This document shows positions 8,293 through 16,189 of a stretch of 25,420 bases of DNA, piece after piece; the first letter of the stretch is position 1; each line of letters starts with the position of its first letter. The stretch spans positions 1 through 25,420 of the forward strand of contig CAYLPJ010000073.1 in assembly GCA_964385465.1 (NCBI GenBank), in the 5' to 3' direction. The DNA is from CAYLPJ01 sp964385465. Lineage in GTDB: Bacteria > Planctomycetota > Phycisphaerae > SM23-33. The notes beneath the pieces were generated by a model. It was not told the origin of the DNA. It was given only the letters and a program-made list of their open reading frames with translations, and ran no database searches. A program made the position numbers and the translations under genes.

Positions 8293-9279
8293 ATGAGCAC
8301 CCAACGCGTACTTTCCGGCATCCAGCCCTCGGGGCACCTGCACGTGGGCAACTATTTCGGGGCGGTCCGGCAGTTTCTCAAGCTTCAGGAAGCCGGGCAC
8401 CAGTGCTTCTATTTCATCGCCAACTACCATGCGCTGACGAGCCTCCGCGACGCCGAGCGCCTGCGCGAGCTGACCGAGCACCTCGCGGCCGGCTACCTGG
8501 CCCTGGGCATCGACCCGCGGCGGAGCGTGTTCTTCTGCCAGTCGGACGTGCCCCAGGTCACCGAGCTGTGCTGGCTGCTGAACTGCGTCTGCCCGGTGAG
8601 CCTGATGGAGAAGGCCCACAGCTACAAGGACAAGATCGCCCGGGGGCTGGCGGCGAACATGGGGCTGTTCGACTACCCGGTCCTCCAGGCGGCGGACATC
8701 GTGATCTACGACGCGGACCTCGTTCCCGTCGGGCAGGATCAGAAGCAGCACGTGGAGATGACGCGCGACCTGGCCGTCAAGCTCAACAGCGCCTTCGGCA
8801 GCGAGGTCCTCGTCCTGCCGGAGCCGTACATCCTCTCGGAGGTCGCCGTCGTGCCCGGCATCGACGGGCAGAAGATGTCCAAGAGCTACGCCAACGCGAT
8901 CGAGATCTTCCAGACGCCCAAGCGGACCAGGAAGCGCTGCGCCCAGATCGTCACCGACTCGACGCCGCTGGAAGAGCCCAAGGACCCCGAGCAGTGCAAC
9001 GTCTTCGCCTTGCTGAAGCTCTTCGCCGATGACGCCGAGATCGAGGAGATTGCCGGCAAGTACCGTGGAGGGGGCTACGGCTACGGGCACGCCAAGGGGC
9101 GCCTCGCCGAGCTGATCAACCAGACCTTCGCCGAGCCGCGCGAGAAGTACGAGCAGCTCATCGCCGACCCGGACCACGTCCGTGACATCCTCGCCGACGG
9201 CGGCCGAAAGGCCCGAGAGGTCGCCGAGACCACCATGGAACGCGTCCGCGAGGCGACGGGCATCGCGCGGCATCGCTAG
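8293..9279 (+). CDS. trpS: Tryptophanyl-tRNA synthetase
   Basis: 328 residues, the usual length for bacterial TrpRS, a class Ic synthetase that charges tRNA-Trp. The N-terminal signature is LSGIQPSGHLHVGN, with the HIGH-type motif HVGN at 17-20. Family-typical segments follow: FIANYHALT, DVPQVTELCWLLN, YPVLQAADIVIYDADLVPVGQDQKQH (in part) and KMSKS at 194-198. The C-terminal helical region contains YGHAKGRLAELINQTFAEPREKY. The ATG at 8293 is the natural family start. It has no ribosome binding site because the promoter lies directly against it, implying leaderless translation. It is divergent from the GH2 gene, and the sulfatase downstream starts after a 21-base gap and probably shares the transcript. 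Confidence 0.97.
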   Translation: MSTQRVLSGIQPSGHLHVGNYFGAVRQFLKLQEAGHQCFYFIANYHALTSLRDAERLRELTEHLAAGYLALGIDPRRSVFFCQSDVPQVTELCWLLNCVCPVSLMEKAHSYKDKIARGLAANMGLFDYPVLQAADIVIYDADLVPVGQDQKQHVEMTRDLAVKLNSAFGSEVLVLPEPYILSEVAVVPGIDGQKMSKSYANAIEIFQTPKRTRKRCAQIVTDSTPLEEPKDPEQCNVFALLKLFADDAEIEEIAGKYRGGGYGYGHAKGRLAELINQTFAEPREKYEQLIADPDHVRDILADGGRKAREVAETTMERVREATGIARHR

Positions 9280-9300
9280 CGGCCGCAGGAGCCCGACAGC

Positions 9301-10815
9301 ATGGACCGCCCGAACATTCTCTTCTGCCTCGCCGACGACGCCGGGATGCACATGGGGGCCTACGGCTGTTCGTGGGTCGCCACGCCCGGCTTCGACCGCG
9401 TCGCCCGCCAGGGACTGCTGTTCCACAGGGCCTACACGCCCAACGCCAAGTGCGCCCCGTCGCGGGCGTGCATCCTCACCGGGCGGAACAGTTGGCAGCT
9501 CGGCAGCGCCGCCAACCACCAGTGCCACTGGCCGGCCGAATTCCGCTCGGTCTTCGAGGCCCTCGGCGACAACGGCTACTTCATCGGGCACACGCAGAAA
9601 GGCTGGGCGCCGGGCGACCCGGGGAAGATCGACGGCAAGCGGCGGGAGCTGACCGGCCCGGGCTTCAACGAGCGCAGACTGGACCCGCCCACGCCGCAGA
9701 TCTCCGACAACGACTACGCCGGAAACTTCGAGGCCTTCCTCGACGCCCGCCCCGACGCCCGGCCGTTCTGCTTCTGGTACGGCTGCGTCGAGCCGCACCG
9801 CGGGTACGAGTACGGCTCCGGCGCCGCCAAGGGCGGGCGCAGCATCGACGAGATCGACCGCGTGCCGGGCATCTGGCCGGACAACGAGGCCGTGCGCAAC
9901 GACCTGCTGGACTACGGCTTCGAGATCGAGCACTTCGACCGCCACCTCCAGCGGATGCTCGATCTGCTCGAGCGGCGAGGCGAGCTGGACAACACCTTCG
10001 TCGTGGTCACCAGCGACAACGGCATGCCCTTCCCCCGCGCCAAGGGCCAGGAGTACGAGGTCAGCAACCACCTGCCGATGGCGGCGATGTGGCCGGCGGG
10101 CGTGACCGCGCCGGGGCGCGAGATCGACGACTACGTCAGCTTCATCGACCTGGCGCCGACCTTCCTCGAGCTGGCCGGCGTGGACGCCGAAGCCGCCGGG
10201 ATGCAGCCGATCACCGGGCGGAGCCTGGCGGACATCCTCGCCGCCGACCGCGGCGGGGTGATCGACGCCGGCCGCGACCGCGTGCTGATCGGCAAGGAGC
10301 GGCACGACATCGGGCGGCCCGGCGACGTGGGGTATCCGATCCGAGGCATCTTCAAGGACGGCTGGCTGTACCTGCGGAACTTCGAGCCCGACCGCTGGCC
10401 GGCGGGCAACCCCGAGACGGGCTACCTCAACTGCGACGGCGGGCCGACGAAAACCGAGATCCTCAAGGCCCGCCACTCGGCCGAGACGAGGCACTTCTGG
10501 GAGCTGGCCTTCGGCAAGCGGGGCGGCGAAGAGCTCTACCACGTCGCCGAGGACCCCGACTGCCTGACCGACCTCGCCGACGACGACGCCCACGCCGACC
10601 GCAAGGCCGACCTGGCCGAGCAGATGACCCGCGAGTTGAGCCGCCAGGGCGACCCCCGCATGGCCGGGCGCGGCGAGGTCTTCGAGCAGTACCCCCCCGC
10701 CAACGCCTGGAACGTGGGATACTACGAGCGGTACATGCGCCGCCACGAGACCGGCGAGGTCATGGAGCCCGGCTGGATCCGCCCGACGGACATCGAGACC
10801 GTCGAGGACGAGTAG
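9301..10815 (+). CDS. Sulfatase (formylglycine type, sulfamidase-like)
   Basis: 504-residue type I sulfatase of the alkaline-phosphatase superfamily that would hydrolyse sulfate from a glycan. The maturation motif CAPSRACILTG starts at C51, the cysteine converted to formylglycine. Metal ligands D12/D13 lie in CLADDAG, and the second metal site is in VVVTSDNG. The short insertions and the NQCHW/GHTQKGWAPG region recall bacterial heparan N-sulfatase relatives; this subfamily guess is tentative. It has no signal peptide, unlike many planctomycete sulfatases, so it is probably cytoplasmic. AGGAG at 9287-9291 is nine bases from the ATG at 9301. Starting 21 bases after trpS, it is probably read through from that strong promoter, an odd pairing of a housekeeping gene with a catabolic one. 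A maturation enzyme (anSME or FGE) is needed but is not in the window. Confidence 0.92.
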   Translation: MDRPNILFCLADDAGMHMGAYGCSWVATPGFDRVARQGLLFHRAYTPNAKCAPSRACILTGRNSWQLGSAANHQCHWPAEFRSVFEALGDNGYFIGHTQKGWAPGDPGKIDGKRRELTGPGFNERRLDPPTPQISDNDYAGNFEAFLDARPDARPFCFWYGCVEPHRGYEYGSGAAKGGRSIDEIDRVPGIWPDNEAVRNDLLDYGFEIEHFDRHLQRMLDLLERRGELDNTFVVVTSDNGMPFPRAKGQEYEVSNHLPMAAMWPAGVTAPGREIDDYVSFIDLAPTFLELAGVDAEAAGMQPITGRSLADILAADRGGVIDAGRDRVLIGKERHDIGRPGDVGYPIRGIFKDGWLYLRNFEPDRWPAGNPETGYLNCDGGPTKTEILKARHSAETRHFWELAFGKRGGEELYHVAEDPDCLTDLADDDAHADRKADLAEQMTRELSRQGDPRMAGRGEVFEQYPPANAWNVGYYERYMRRHETGEVMEPGWIRPTDIETVEDE

Positions 10816-11114
10816 GCCCGGACGATCCAGACAGCGAACCCCAAAAAGGGCTCGCCTGCCGGAAGCGCGGTGAGGCAGCGCAGCGATGACAATGGATATC
10901 GAGCGACGTTTCGCTGATCAAGTATTGCGCCGACAATCACTTGAGACGCGAAGGGCCAGCGCGATGTCCAGCCTGGGTATCGCGGGCTGTTTCCCTTTTG
11001 CGCGGATCAAGCTGGTCGGCCGGAACGTTCATCTTCAGGCCGGCCCCGGCGGAACGATGATCGGCCCGGAGGTCGAACGTGCGGACGCGGTGCGGGGAGG
11101 GTGAGGAGATCGCC
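10816..11114. other. 299-base gap, lower GC, nothing recognised
   Basis: This gap between two same-strand genes is visibly less GC-rich than its flanks, especially 10880-11010. A 72-codon open frame (10886-11104) lacks a ribosome binding site, has unusual codon use for this genome and resembles nothing I know. No clear promoter or T-tailed hairpin was found, although a promoter for the 11115 gene must lie here or further upstream. Confidence 0.4.
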
Positions 11115-13100
11115 ATGCGGTTGCGGAACGTTGTCGCCGGCGTTGTTGCGGGCTCGATGGTCGTTTGCGGCGCCGCCGTGGCGCCGGCCGGGCCGCCGGA
11201 GCGGCCCTGGCCCCCCGAGTACAAGCTCCGGCCGGGGGAGACGGACCGGCTGACGCCGGCCGACGTGCCGGGGCCCGACGGGATCGTCTATCCGAACTGG
11301 ACGCGGGTCGGCGTGCCCGGCGGGATTCCCGCCGTGCCCGTCGCGGCGAAGCTGACCGACCACGGCGGGCGGGCGGACGACGGCAAGGACGACGCGGCCG
11401 CGCTGAACGCCGCCTGCCGGGCCGTCGGGTCCGCCGGCGGCGGGGCCGTGCTGCTGGGCGAAGGGACGTACCACCTCGACCGCCCGGTGACGGTCCGCCA
11501 CGACGGCGTGGTCATCCGCGGCGCCGGGCGGGAGAAGACCAGGCTCGTCTTCCGCTACGCCGTCGGCAAGGGCGGGGCGAGCTTCTACTGGCCCGCGGCG
11601 GACGGCCGGGTCGGGCCCGAAACGCTCGTCCAGCTCCACTGCCGCCCCGCCGGGCTGATGGCGATGAGCATATCGGCCGGGGGCAAGCTGGTGCGGGAAT
11701 GGAAACGGAGCAGGCACTCGGGCAACACGTTCGCCCTCACCTGCCGCGGGCGGGAGGTGCTGGCGAAGGTCGGCCCGGGGAAGGCGACGCTGGTGGGCAC
11801 GGGCCGGTATCGCGACGGCAAGACGGTGCGGTGCGAGATCCCGGTGGTCGCCGACCCGAAGCACCGCGACGATCCCCCGCCGGCCAGCACGATCGCGGCG
11901 GTCACGTTCGAGGGCCGGCCCGACCCGGGCAAGCGGATCAAGCTGGCATCCGACGGCCGGCGCGGCGCCACGAAGCTGACGCTGGAGCACGCGACGGGCC
12001 TGTCGGCCGGCGACCGGATCCGCATCGACGGCCCGGCCACCAAGCGATGGAAGGCCCTGACGCGGAACAAGTGCCCCTGGGGCCTGTACCGCCGCTACGA
12101 GGTGCTGATCCGGGCGGTGGACGGCAGGACGGTGGAGCTGGATCAGCCGCTGCGGATCACGTTCCCGGTGATTGACGGCTCGTGGGTTCAGGAGATCGCC
12201 CCCATCCGCCGTTGCGGGCTGGAGGGCGTGACGATCGAGCAGACCGAGAACCTGTGGATCACGGCGGCGATGTTCCACCGCGCGTGGGAGTGCTGGGCGC
12301 GGGACGTGAAGGTGATCCGCTGCGGTCGCCAACCGGTGTATGCCCGACACGCCAAGTGGTGCGAAATCCGGGACTGCGTGTTCGACGATGCCTGGTTCAA
12401 GGGCGGGGGCGGGACGGCGTACGTGGGCTGGGAGCGGGCGTGCGACTGCCTGATGGAGAACGTGGAGACCTATAAGTTCCGCCACGGGCCGCTGTTCCAG
12501 TGGGCCGCCAGCGGCTGCGTCATCCGCGAGAGCACGTTCCACGACTCGGACGCCCAGTGGCACTCGGGGTGGACGAACGAGAACCTCATCGAGCGATGCA
12601 CGGTGATAAGCCGCCGCGGTCACGGCAGTTACGGCTACGGCGCGTGGGCCTCGCCGCCGGAGGACACCGCCCACGGCCCCAACGGGCCGCGGAACGTGGT
12701 GTACCACTGCGATATCCGCAGCCAGCGGGCCGGGCTGTGGATGGGCGGGATGAACGAGAACTGGCTGATCCTGCACAACCGGTTCGTCGTGGGCAAGGGC
12801 CACGGCGTGTTCGCCAAGACCGCCAGCTTCGACCACATCCTCGCCGGAAACACCTTCGTGCTCCGCGACGGGCGCAGCGCCATGGTGCACCTGGCCACGG
12901 CAGACTGCGTGGGCGTAGAGATCGTGGATAACAAGCTTTACGGCGGAAGCGGGAAGGTCCTTACCGGCCCGGCCAAGCCCGAGCGGATGGAAGGCAACCG
13001 CGCCCTGCCGGCCGCCAAGGGCGACCTGCCGCCCCGCCCCGCCCCGGCGGTGGAAAGCATCTACGAGTGGCAGCGCAGAAACGCCGGTAGCGGCCGGTAG
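11115..13100 (+). CDS. Secreted right-handed beta-helix protein (pectate-lyase-like fold)
   Basis: 661 residues. A signal peptide (about 1-26: MRLRNVVAGVVAG..., cleavage near VAPAGPP) is followed by a Pro-rich linker. The entry segment of the pectate-lyase-3/GH28-related superfamily comes next: AAKLTDHGGRADDGKDDAAAL, then GGGAVLLGEGTYHLDRPV and VVIRGAGREKTRL. From about residue 370 the chain is a series of parallel beta-helix coils (GCVIRESTFHDSDAQ, ENLIERCTVISRRGHGS, HILAGNTFVL, GVEIVDNKLYGGSG). An inserted beta domain at about 190-340 interrupts the helix. Such proteins are polysaccharide lyases, glycosidases or carbohydrate binders; no catalytic set could be assigned. GAGGAG at 11103-11108 places the start at 11115, 36 bases after the first in-frame ATG. 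It probably acts in the periplasm or outside the cell on a polymer that the neighbouring enzymes finish. Confidence 0.83.
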   Translation: MRLRNVVAGVVAGSMVVCGAAVAPAGPPERPWPPEYKLRPGETDRLTPADVPGPDGIVYPNWTRVGVPGGIPAVPVAAKLTDHGGRADDGKDDAAALNAACRAVGSAGGGAVLLGEGTYHLDRPVTVRHDGVVIRGAGREKTRLVFRYAVGKGGASFYWPAADGRVGPETLVQLHCRPAGLMAMSISAGGKLVREWKRSRHSGNTFALTCRGREVLAKVGPGKATLVGTGRYRDGKTVRCEIPVVADPKHRDDPPPASTIAAVTFEGRPDPGKRIKLASDGRRGATKLTLEHATGLSAGDRIRIDGPATKRWKALTRNKCPWGLYRRYEVLIRAVDGRTVELDQPLRITFPVIDGSWVQEIAPIRRCGLEGVTIEQTENLWITAAMFHRAWECWARDVKVIRCGRQPVYARHAKWCEIRDCVFDDAWFKGGGGTAYVGWERACDCLMENVETYKFRHGPLFQWAASGCVIRESTFHDSDAQWHSGWTNENLIERCTVISRRGHGSYGYGAWASPPEDTAHGPNGPRNVVYHCDIRSQRAGLWMGGMNENWLILHNRFVVGKGHGVFAKTASFDHILAGNTFVLRDGRSAMVHLATADCVGVEIVDNKLYGGSGKVLTGPAKPERMEGNRALPAAKGDLPPRPAPAVESIYEWQRRNAGSGR

Positions 13101-13101
13101 T

Positions 13102-13136
13102 GCGGGGCCCGGCCCCGCGGTGACCCCGGGGGGTCA
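13102..13136. terminator. Two tandem perfect hairpins after the beta-helix gene
   Basis: GCGGGGC/GCCCCGC (13102-13118, three-base loop) starts two bases after the stop codon, and the palindrome TGACCCCGGGGGGTCA (13121-13136) follows directly. There is no T run, so Rho-independent activity is uncertain, but placement right behind a stop in a convergent gap fits transcript ending. Confidence 0.45.
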
Positions 13137-13139
13137 GTC

Positions 13140-13385
13140 GGACAGTGGGCAGGCGGAGCGGGGCTTCGACGGCGGCGGGCAAAGAGGATGTCGGGGAGCA
13201 GGGCCCCGGGCAGCGAAGGCCCGTCGTCGGGGCCGGCCACGGGGAGGACCCGGCCTCCGGGCTCGTGTCCACCTGTCCGCCTGTCCACCCCACCGGACAC
13301 AGACTGGACACACCCTAAGACTATCTCAAACAAAGACTTACATGCAAACCGCCCCACTGTGTCCACGTGTCCAAGGGGGTGGACA
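13140..13385. repeat. Cluster of TGTCC / GGACA words around an AT-rich core
   Basis: TGTCC occurs at 13266, 13274 and 13282 (eight-base period, TGTCCNCC units) and again at 13360 and 13368 (eight-base period). The complement GGACA occurs at 13140, 13295, 13306 and 13381. GGACACA (13306-13312) and TGTGTCC (13358-13364) form an inverted repeat around an AT-rich core (about 13313-13350) that contrasts with its GC-rich surroundings. The gap lies between convergent genes, so the words are unlikely to be ordinary promoter operators. No coding frame of any quality is present. The units are too short and irregular for a CRISPR array. Confidence 0.55.
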
Positions 13386-13428
13386 GAACTGGCACACCGG
13401 CCCCCCACCGCTGCCCTCACCGGCGGGT

Positions 13429-14832
13429 TCACTGCTCGAAGGGCACGCGGGCTTCGGCGGGGGCGTCGAGGTCCCTGAGGAAGCCCAGGAGCCTGGCGTG
13501 GAGGTCGTCGCAGACGTCCGGCTTGTCGGCGGCGAGGTCCTGCTGGCAGTAGGGGTCGGCCTGGAGGTCGTACAGTTCGCGGTCGCCTCCGGCGCCGATG
13601 GGCATGTAGGCCCATCGCTCGGTGTACACCGTCGGCGTGGTCGCCTTGGGGCGGACCTTCCCGCCCTCGGGCGACCGCAGGAAGCCGGCGCTCACCGCGA
13701 AGTCCCGGTCCCAGGCCGCGTCCTCGCCGCGGAGCAGCGGGGCGAAGCTCTGCCCGTGGAAGGGCTCGGGCGGCTGGACGTCCGCGCCGGCAAGGTCGAT
13801 CAGCGTGGGCAGGATGTCCGGCGGCTGGATGAGCTGATCGATCTCCCGCCCGCCCTCGATGCCCGGCGCGGCGACCAGCAGGGGGATGTGGGCGACCTCG
13901 GGGTAGATCGGCCAGTGGCGGTCGTCGCCGGGGTTGATGTTGGTCTTGCCCGTGCGGTTCCGCTCGCCGATGCTGAAGCCGTGGTCGGTCGTGAACAGCA
14001 CGATGGAGTCGTCCCAGAGGTCGAGGTCGTCGATCTTCTGGAGCACGCGCCCGACCCAGCGGTCCACGAGTTCGGCCTCGGCGCAGTAGTGGGCGCGGAG
14101 GTTGCGCAGCTCGGCGTCGGTGAGGTCGCTGGCCTTGCCGTAGTTGGGGTGGATCATGGGGCAGCCGTCGTAGTCGGGATCGTACTTGCGGACCATGTAC
14201 TCCGGCGGGTCCCAGGGCTCGTGGGGGTCGAAGAAATCGACCCACAGCAGCAGCGGCGAGTGCTTGTAGTTCTGCTCCAGCCAGGACATCGCGAGGTTGG
14301 CGGTGCGGGGCGCGAAGCACTGCATCTCCAGCCCCCACTGCGGGTTGAGCCACCTGGAGATGTCCGGCAGGTTCGAGCCCTGGAAGTGGTGGCCGAAGCG
14401 GGTCTTCTCCGGCGGCATGATGTGACGGATGGGCTCGTTGGTGCGGAGGAAGTCCATGTCGCCCTCCTGGCCGCGCGTGGCGACGGCGGCGGTGAACCCG
14501 TCGTCGAAGTCCGCGCGGTAGAGGTGCGGGCAGTCGCAGATGAGCTGGCTGGCGTAGTCGGCCCCGGCGAGGATCTGGGGGGCGTGGTTCTCGCTGCTCT
14601 TCAGTCGGCTCTGCCAGGGATACCAGGGCCAGCCGTATCGCCCGGTGGTCAGGTCCGTGCGGTGCGGGATGGTCGGGAAGCTGGCGGTGTAGAGTCGGCG
14701 GAGGCTGACGGCGCGTTCGCTGAAGGCGTCGAGGTTGGGCGTTCGGACGGGCATGCCCATGGGCCCGGCGGCGGCGCGGTCGAAGAAGTTGTCATAGCGG
14801 AACGTGTCGGAGATGAGCAGGAAGATGTTCAC
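13429..14832 (-). CDS. Sulfatase-fold hydrolase with Thr at the formylglycine position
   Basis: 467 residues of the alkaline-phosphatase/sulfatase superfamily. The N-terminal metal segment is FLLISDTFRYDN (D9), followed by RTPNLDAFSERAV; the substrate-side PHEPW is at 203-207 and the second metal site TTDHG has D283/H284. The maturation motif, normally C/S-x-P/A-x-R, reads T54-I-P56-H-R58 followed by DLTTGRYG. The rest of the signature is kept but the residue that becomes formylglycine is Thr. Standard sulfatase chemistry is therefore not expected. A Thr nucleophile as in related phosphodiesterases, or another substrate, is possible, so the name sulfatase is structural only. There is no signal peptide. 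The start is GTG at 14832, with GAGGAG six bases away. It has its own promoter (14878-14905) and lies 95 bases downstream of the oxidoreductase on the same strand. Confidence 0.85.
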   Translation of the reverse strand: MNIFLLISDTFRYDNFFDRAAAGPMGMPVRTPNLDAFSERAVSLRRLYTASFPTIPHRTDLTTGRYGWPWYPWQSRLKSSENHAPQILAGADYASQLICDCPHLYRADFDDGFTAAVATRGQEGDMDFLRTNEPIRHIMPPEKTRFGHHFQGSNLPDISRWLNPQWGLEMQCFAPRTANLAMSWLEQNYKHSPLLLWVDFFDPHEPWDPPEYMVRKYDPDYDGCPMIHPNYGKASDLTDAELRNLRAHYCAEAELVDRWVGRVLQKIDDLDLWDDSIVLFTTDHGFSIGERNRTGKTNINPGDDRHWPIYPEVAHIPLLVAAPGIEGGREIDQLIQPPDILPTLIDLAGADVQPPEPFHGQSFAPLLRGEDAAWDRDFAVSAGFLRSPEGGKVRPKATTPTVYTERWAYMPIGAGGDRELYDLQADPYCQQDLAADKPDVCDDLHARLLGFLRDLDAPAEARVPFEQ

Positions 14833-14877
14833 GGCGTGCTCCTCGGGATGGGCGCGGCTGGCCTGGTCACGTCGCTC

Positions 14878-14905
14878 AGCATACCGCCGGCGAATCCGGC
14901 GTCAA
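14878..14905 (-). promoter_or_regulatory. Promoter with palindromic spacer for the Thr-type sulfatase homologue
   Basis: On the minus strand, TTGACG (complement of 14900-14905), 16-base spacer, TATGCT (complement of 14878-14883); both hexamers are good matches. The predicted start near 14871 leaves about 38 bases before the GTG. The inverted repeat CGCCGG-CGAAT-CCGGCG (14885-14901) almost exactly fills the spacer, which is where a repressor or MerR-type operator would lie. Confidence 0.6.
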
Positions 14906-14927
14906 GACAGGCGCCGACCCGCGGGGC

Positions 14928-16046
14928 TCACTCGCCGGCCAGCTCGGTGGCCCGCTGGGCGAGGGCGACGGCCTCGCGACCGTTGGCCTCGGTGATGACG
15001 CGCGGGTGGCAGCGGTCGCGGACGTAGGCGAGCTGGTCGGCCAGCAGGCCGCGAACGCTGTCGGTGTAGACGGCCTGCTTGTCCTCCCGCGGGGTCCACG
15101 TCAGGCGGATGCGCCGATCGACGCCGCGCCGCACGCCCCGACCCATGACCCCCCCGTCCGTGCCGCCCAACTCGCCGAGCATCTCCACGCCGGCGTCGGG
15201 CAGGCAGTCGAGCAGGGCGGCCTGGCCGGCGGCGTCGGTGGCGACGTCCACGACGACGGTCAGCGGGATCCAGCCTTCCACGCGGATGTCGCCCAGTTCG
15301 CAGGCAAGGCGGTGGTCCGTGCGGTCCATCGCGGCGATCTGGTCGAAGGCGTGGTAGTGGCTGACCAGCGCCCCGCCGGCGGTGCGAAACGTGCAGTGGA
15401 CGCGGTCGGCCTGGCCGGTGCCCTCCCGCGGAAGGATCTCCGCGGCGAGGACCTCCCCCTCGCCCAGCCAGTAGCGGTACAGGTCGAAGAAGTGCACGCC
15501 GTGCTCGATGAAGATGCCCCCGCCCATCTCGGGGTCCCAGAACCAGTGACCCGGCGGGAGCTTGCTGTCGGTGGCGCAATTGGTCAGCCGCCCTGCAAGC
15601 ACGCGCCCGAGCACGCCGCTGTCGATCACCGCCCGAACCGCGTCGGTCACCGCGTTGTACCGAAGGACGAAGTTCACCGGCACGATCCGATCGGCCTCGG
15701 CGGCGGCGCGGAGCATCTCGTCGGCCTGCACCAGGTTCATCGCCAGCGGCTTCTCGCACAGCACGTGCTTGCCCTTCCGCAGGGCCGCCAGGACCAGCTC
15801 GTGATGCGTGCCCGGCGGCGTGGCCACGTGGACGAGATCGACGTCGGGATGGCCGATCAGCTCCTCCGGCTCGCCGAAGGCCGGGACGCCGAATCGTTCG
15901 CCGAGGCGGTCCGCCGCCTGCTTGACGACATCCGCGACGGCCGCCGGACGGACGCCCGGCAGGTCGGAGAAAGCGTCGAGGCAGAACTCCCCGAACCCCC
16001 CGCATCCGATCAACCCGATCCCGATCTCGGCCGTCTGGTCCGCCAT
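14928..16046 (-). CDS. Gfo/Idh/MocA-family oxidoreductase
   Basis: 372-residue NAD(P)-dependent dehydrogenase-like protein, probably acting on a sugar, inositol or uronate derivative. The Rossmann domain (about 8-125) has IGLIGCGGFGE with the G14xG16xxG19 dinucleotide motif, ATPPGTHHEL, and the family EKP motif in CEKPLAMN (K99). The C-terminal alpha/beta domain carries GGGIFIEHGVHFFDLYRYWLG with H185, the usual catalytic His region, though the more common Asp at 181 is Glu. There is no signal peptide, so it is cytoplasmic. AAAGGA six bases upstream supports the ATG at 16046. It is divergent from the large glycosidase, with overlapping promoter regions in the 143-base gap, suggesting coordinated control. 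The sulfatase homologue follows on the same strand. The exact substrate cannot be deduced. Confidence 0.92.
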   Translation of the reverse strand: MADQTAEIGIGLIGCGGFGEFCLDAFSDLPGVRPAAVADVVKQAADRLGERFGVPAFGEPEELIGHPDVDLVHVATPPGTHHELVLAALRKGKHVLCEKPLAMNLVQADEMLRAAAEADRIVPVNFVLRYNAVTDAVRAVIDSGVLGRVLAGRLTNCATDSKLPPGHWFWDPEMGGGIFIEHGVHFFDLYRYWLGEGEVLAAEILPREGTGQADRVHCTFRTAGGALVSHYHAFDQIAAMDRTDHRLACELGDIRVEGWIPLTVVVDVATDAAGQAALLDCLPDAGVEMLGELGGTDGGVMGRGVRRGVDRRIRLTWTPREDKQAVYTDSVRGLLADQLAYVRDRCHPRVITEANGREAVALAQRATELAGE

Positions 16047-16082
16047 GGCGCGTCCTTTCGCTGAGGTGTTGCGGTACACCTA

Positions 16083-16111
16083 ACAGTACGTCCGCCCGGG
16101 GCGAGGATCAA
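16083..16111 (-). promoter_or_regulatory. Candidate promoter for the oxidoreductase
   Basis: On the minus strand, TTGATC (complement of 16106-16111), 17-base spacer, TACTGT (complement of 16083-16088). Transcription would start near 16076, about 30 bases before the ATG. Its -35 lies only ten bases from the -35 of the divergent promoter at 16122, so bound polymerases or regulators would interfere. Confidence 0.45.
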
Positions 16112-16121
16112 CCGGAGGCGT

Positions 16122-16150
16122 TTGCCTCGGCCGGGCAATGTCGATACAGT
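16122..16150 (+). promoter_or_regulatory. Candidate promoter for the large glycosidase gene
   Basis: TTGCCT (16122-16127), 17-base spacer, TACAGT (16145-16150). A start near 16157 gives a leader of about 33 bases containing the ribosome binding site. It is back to back with the oxidoreductase promoter. Confidence 0.5.
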
Positions 16151-16189
16151 GCTCCCGGGGCGACGCGACCTTTGCGAAGGAGCAGATGC

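Noticed and set aside
8064..8351. N-terminal extension of the GH2 gene by 96 codons
   Set aside because: It would overlap the trpS start and promoter, lacks GH2 similarity, and a well-spaced AAGGAG marks the ATG at 8063.
10886..11104. 72-codon open frame before the beta-helix gene
   Set aside because: No ribosome binding site, no recognisable motif and codon use unlike the neighbours; treated as chance.
13266..13385. Possible CRISPR array from the repeated TGTCC words
   Set aside because: Words are five to eight bases, irregularly spaced, in both orientations, with no unique spacers and no cas genes.
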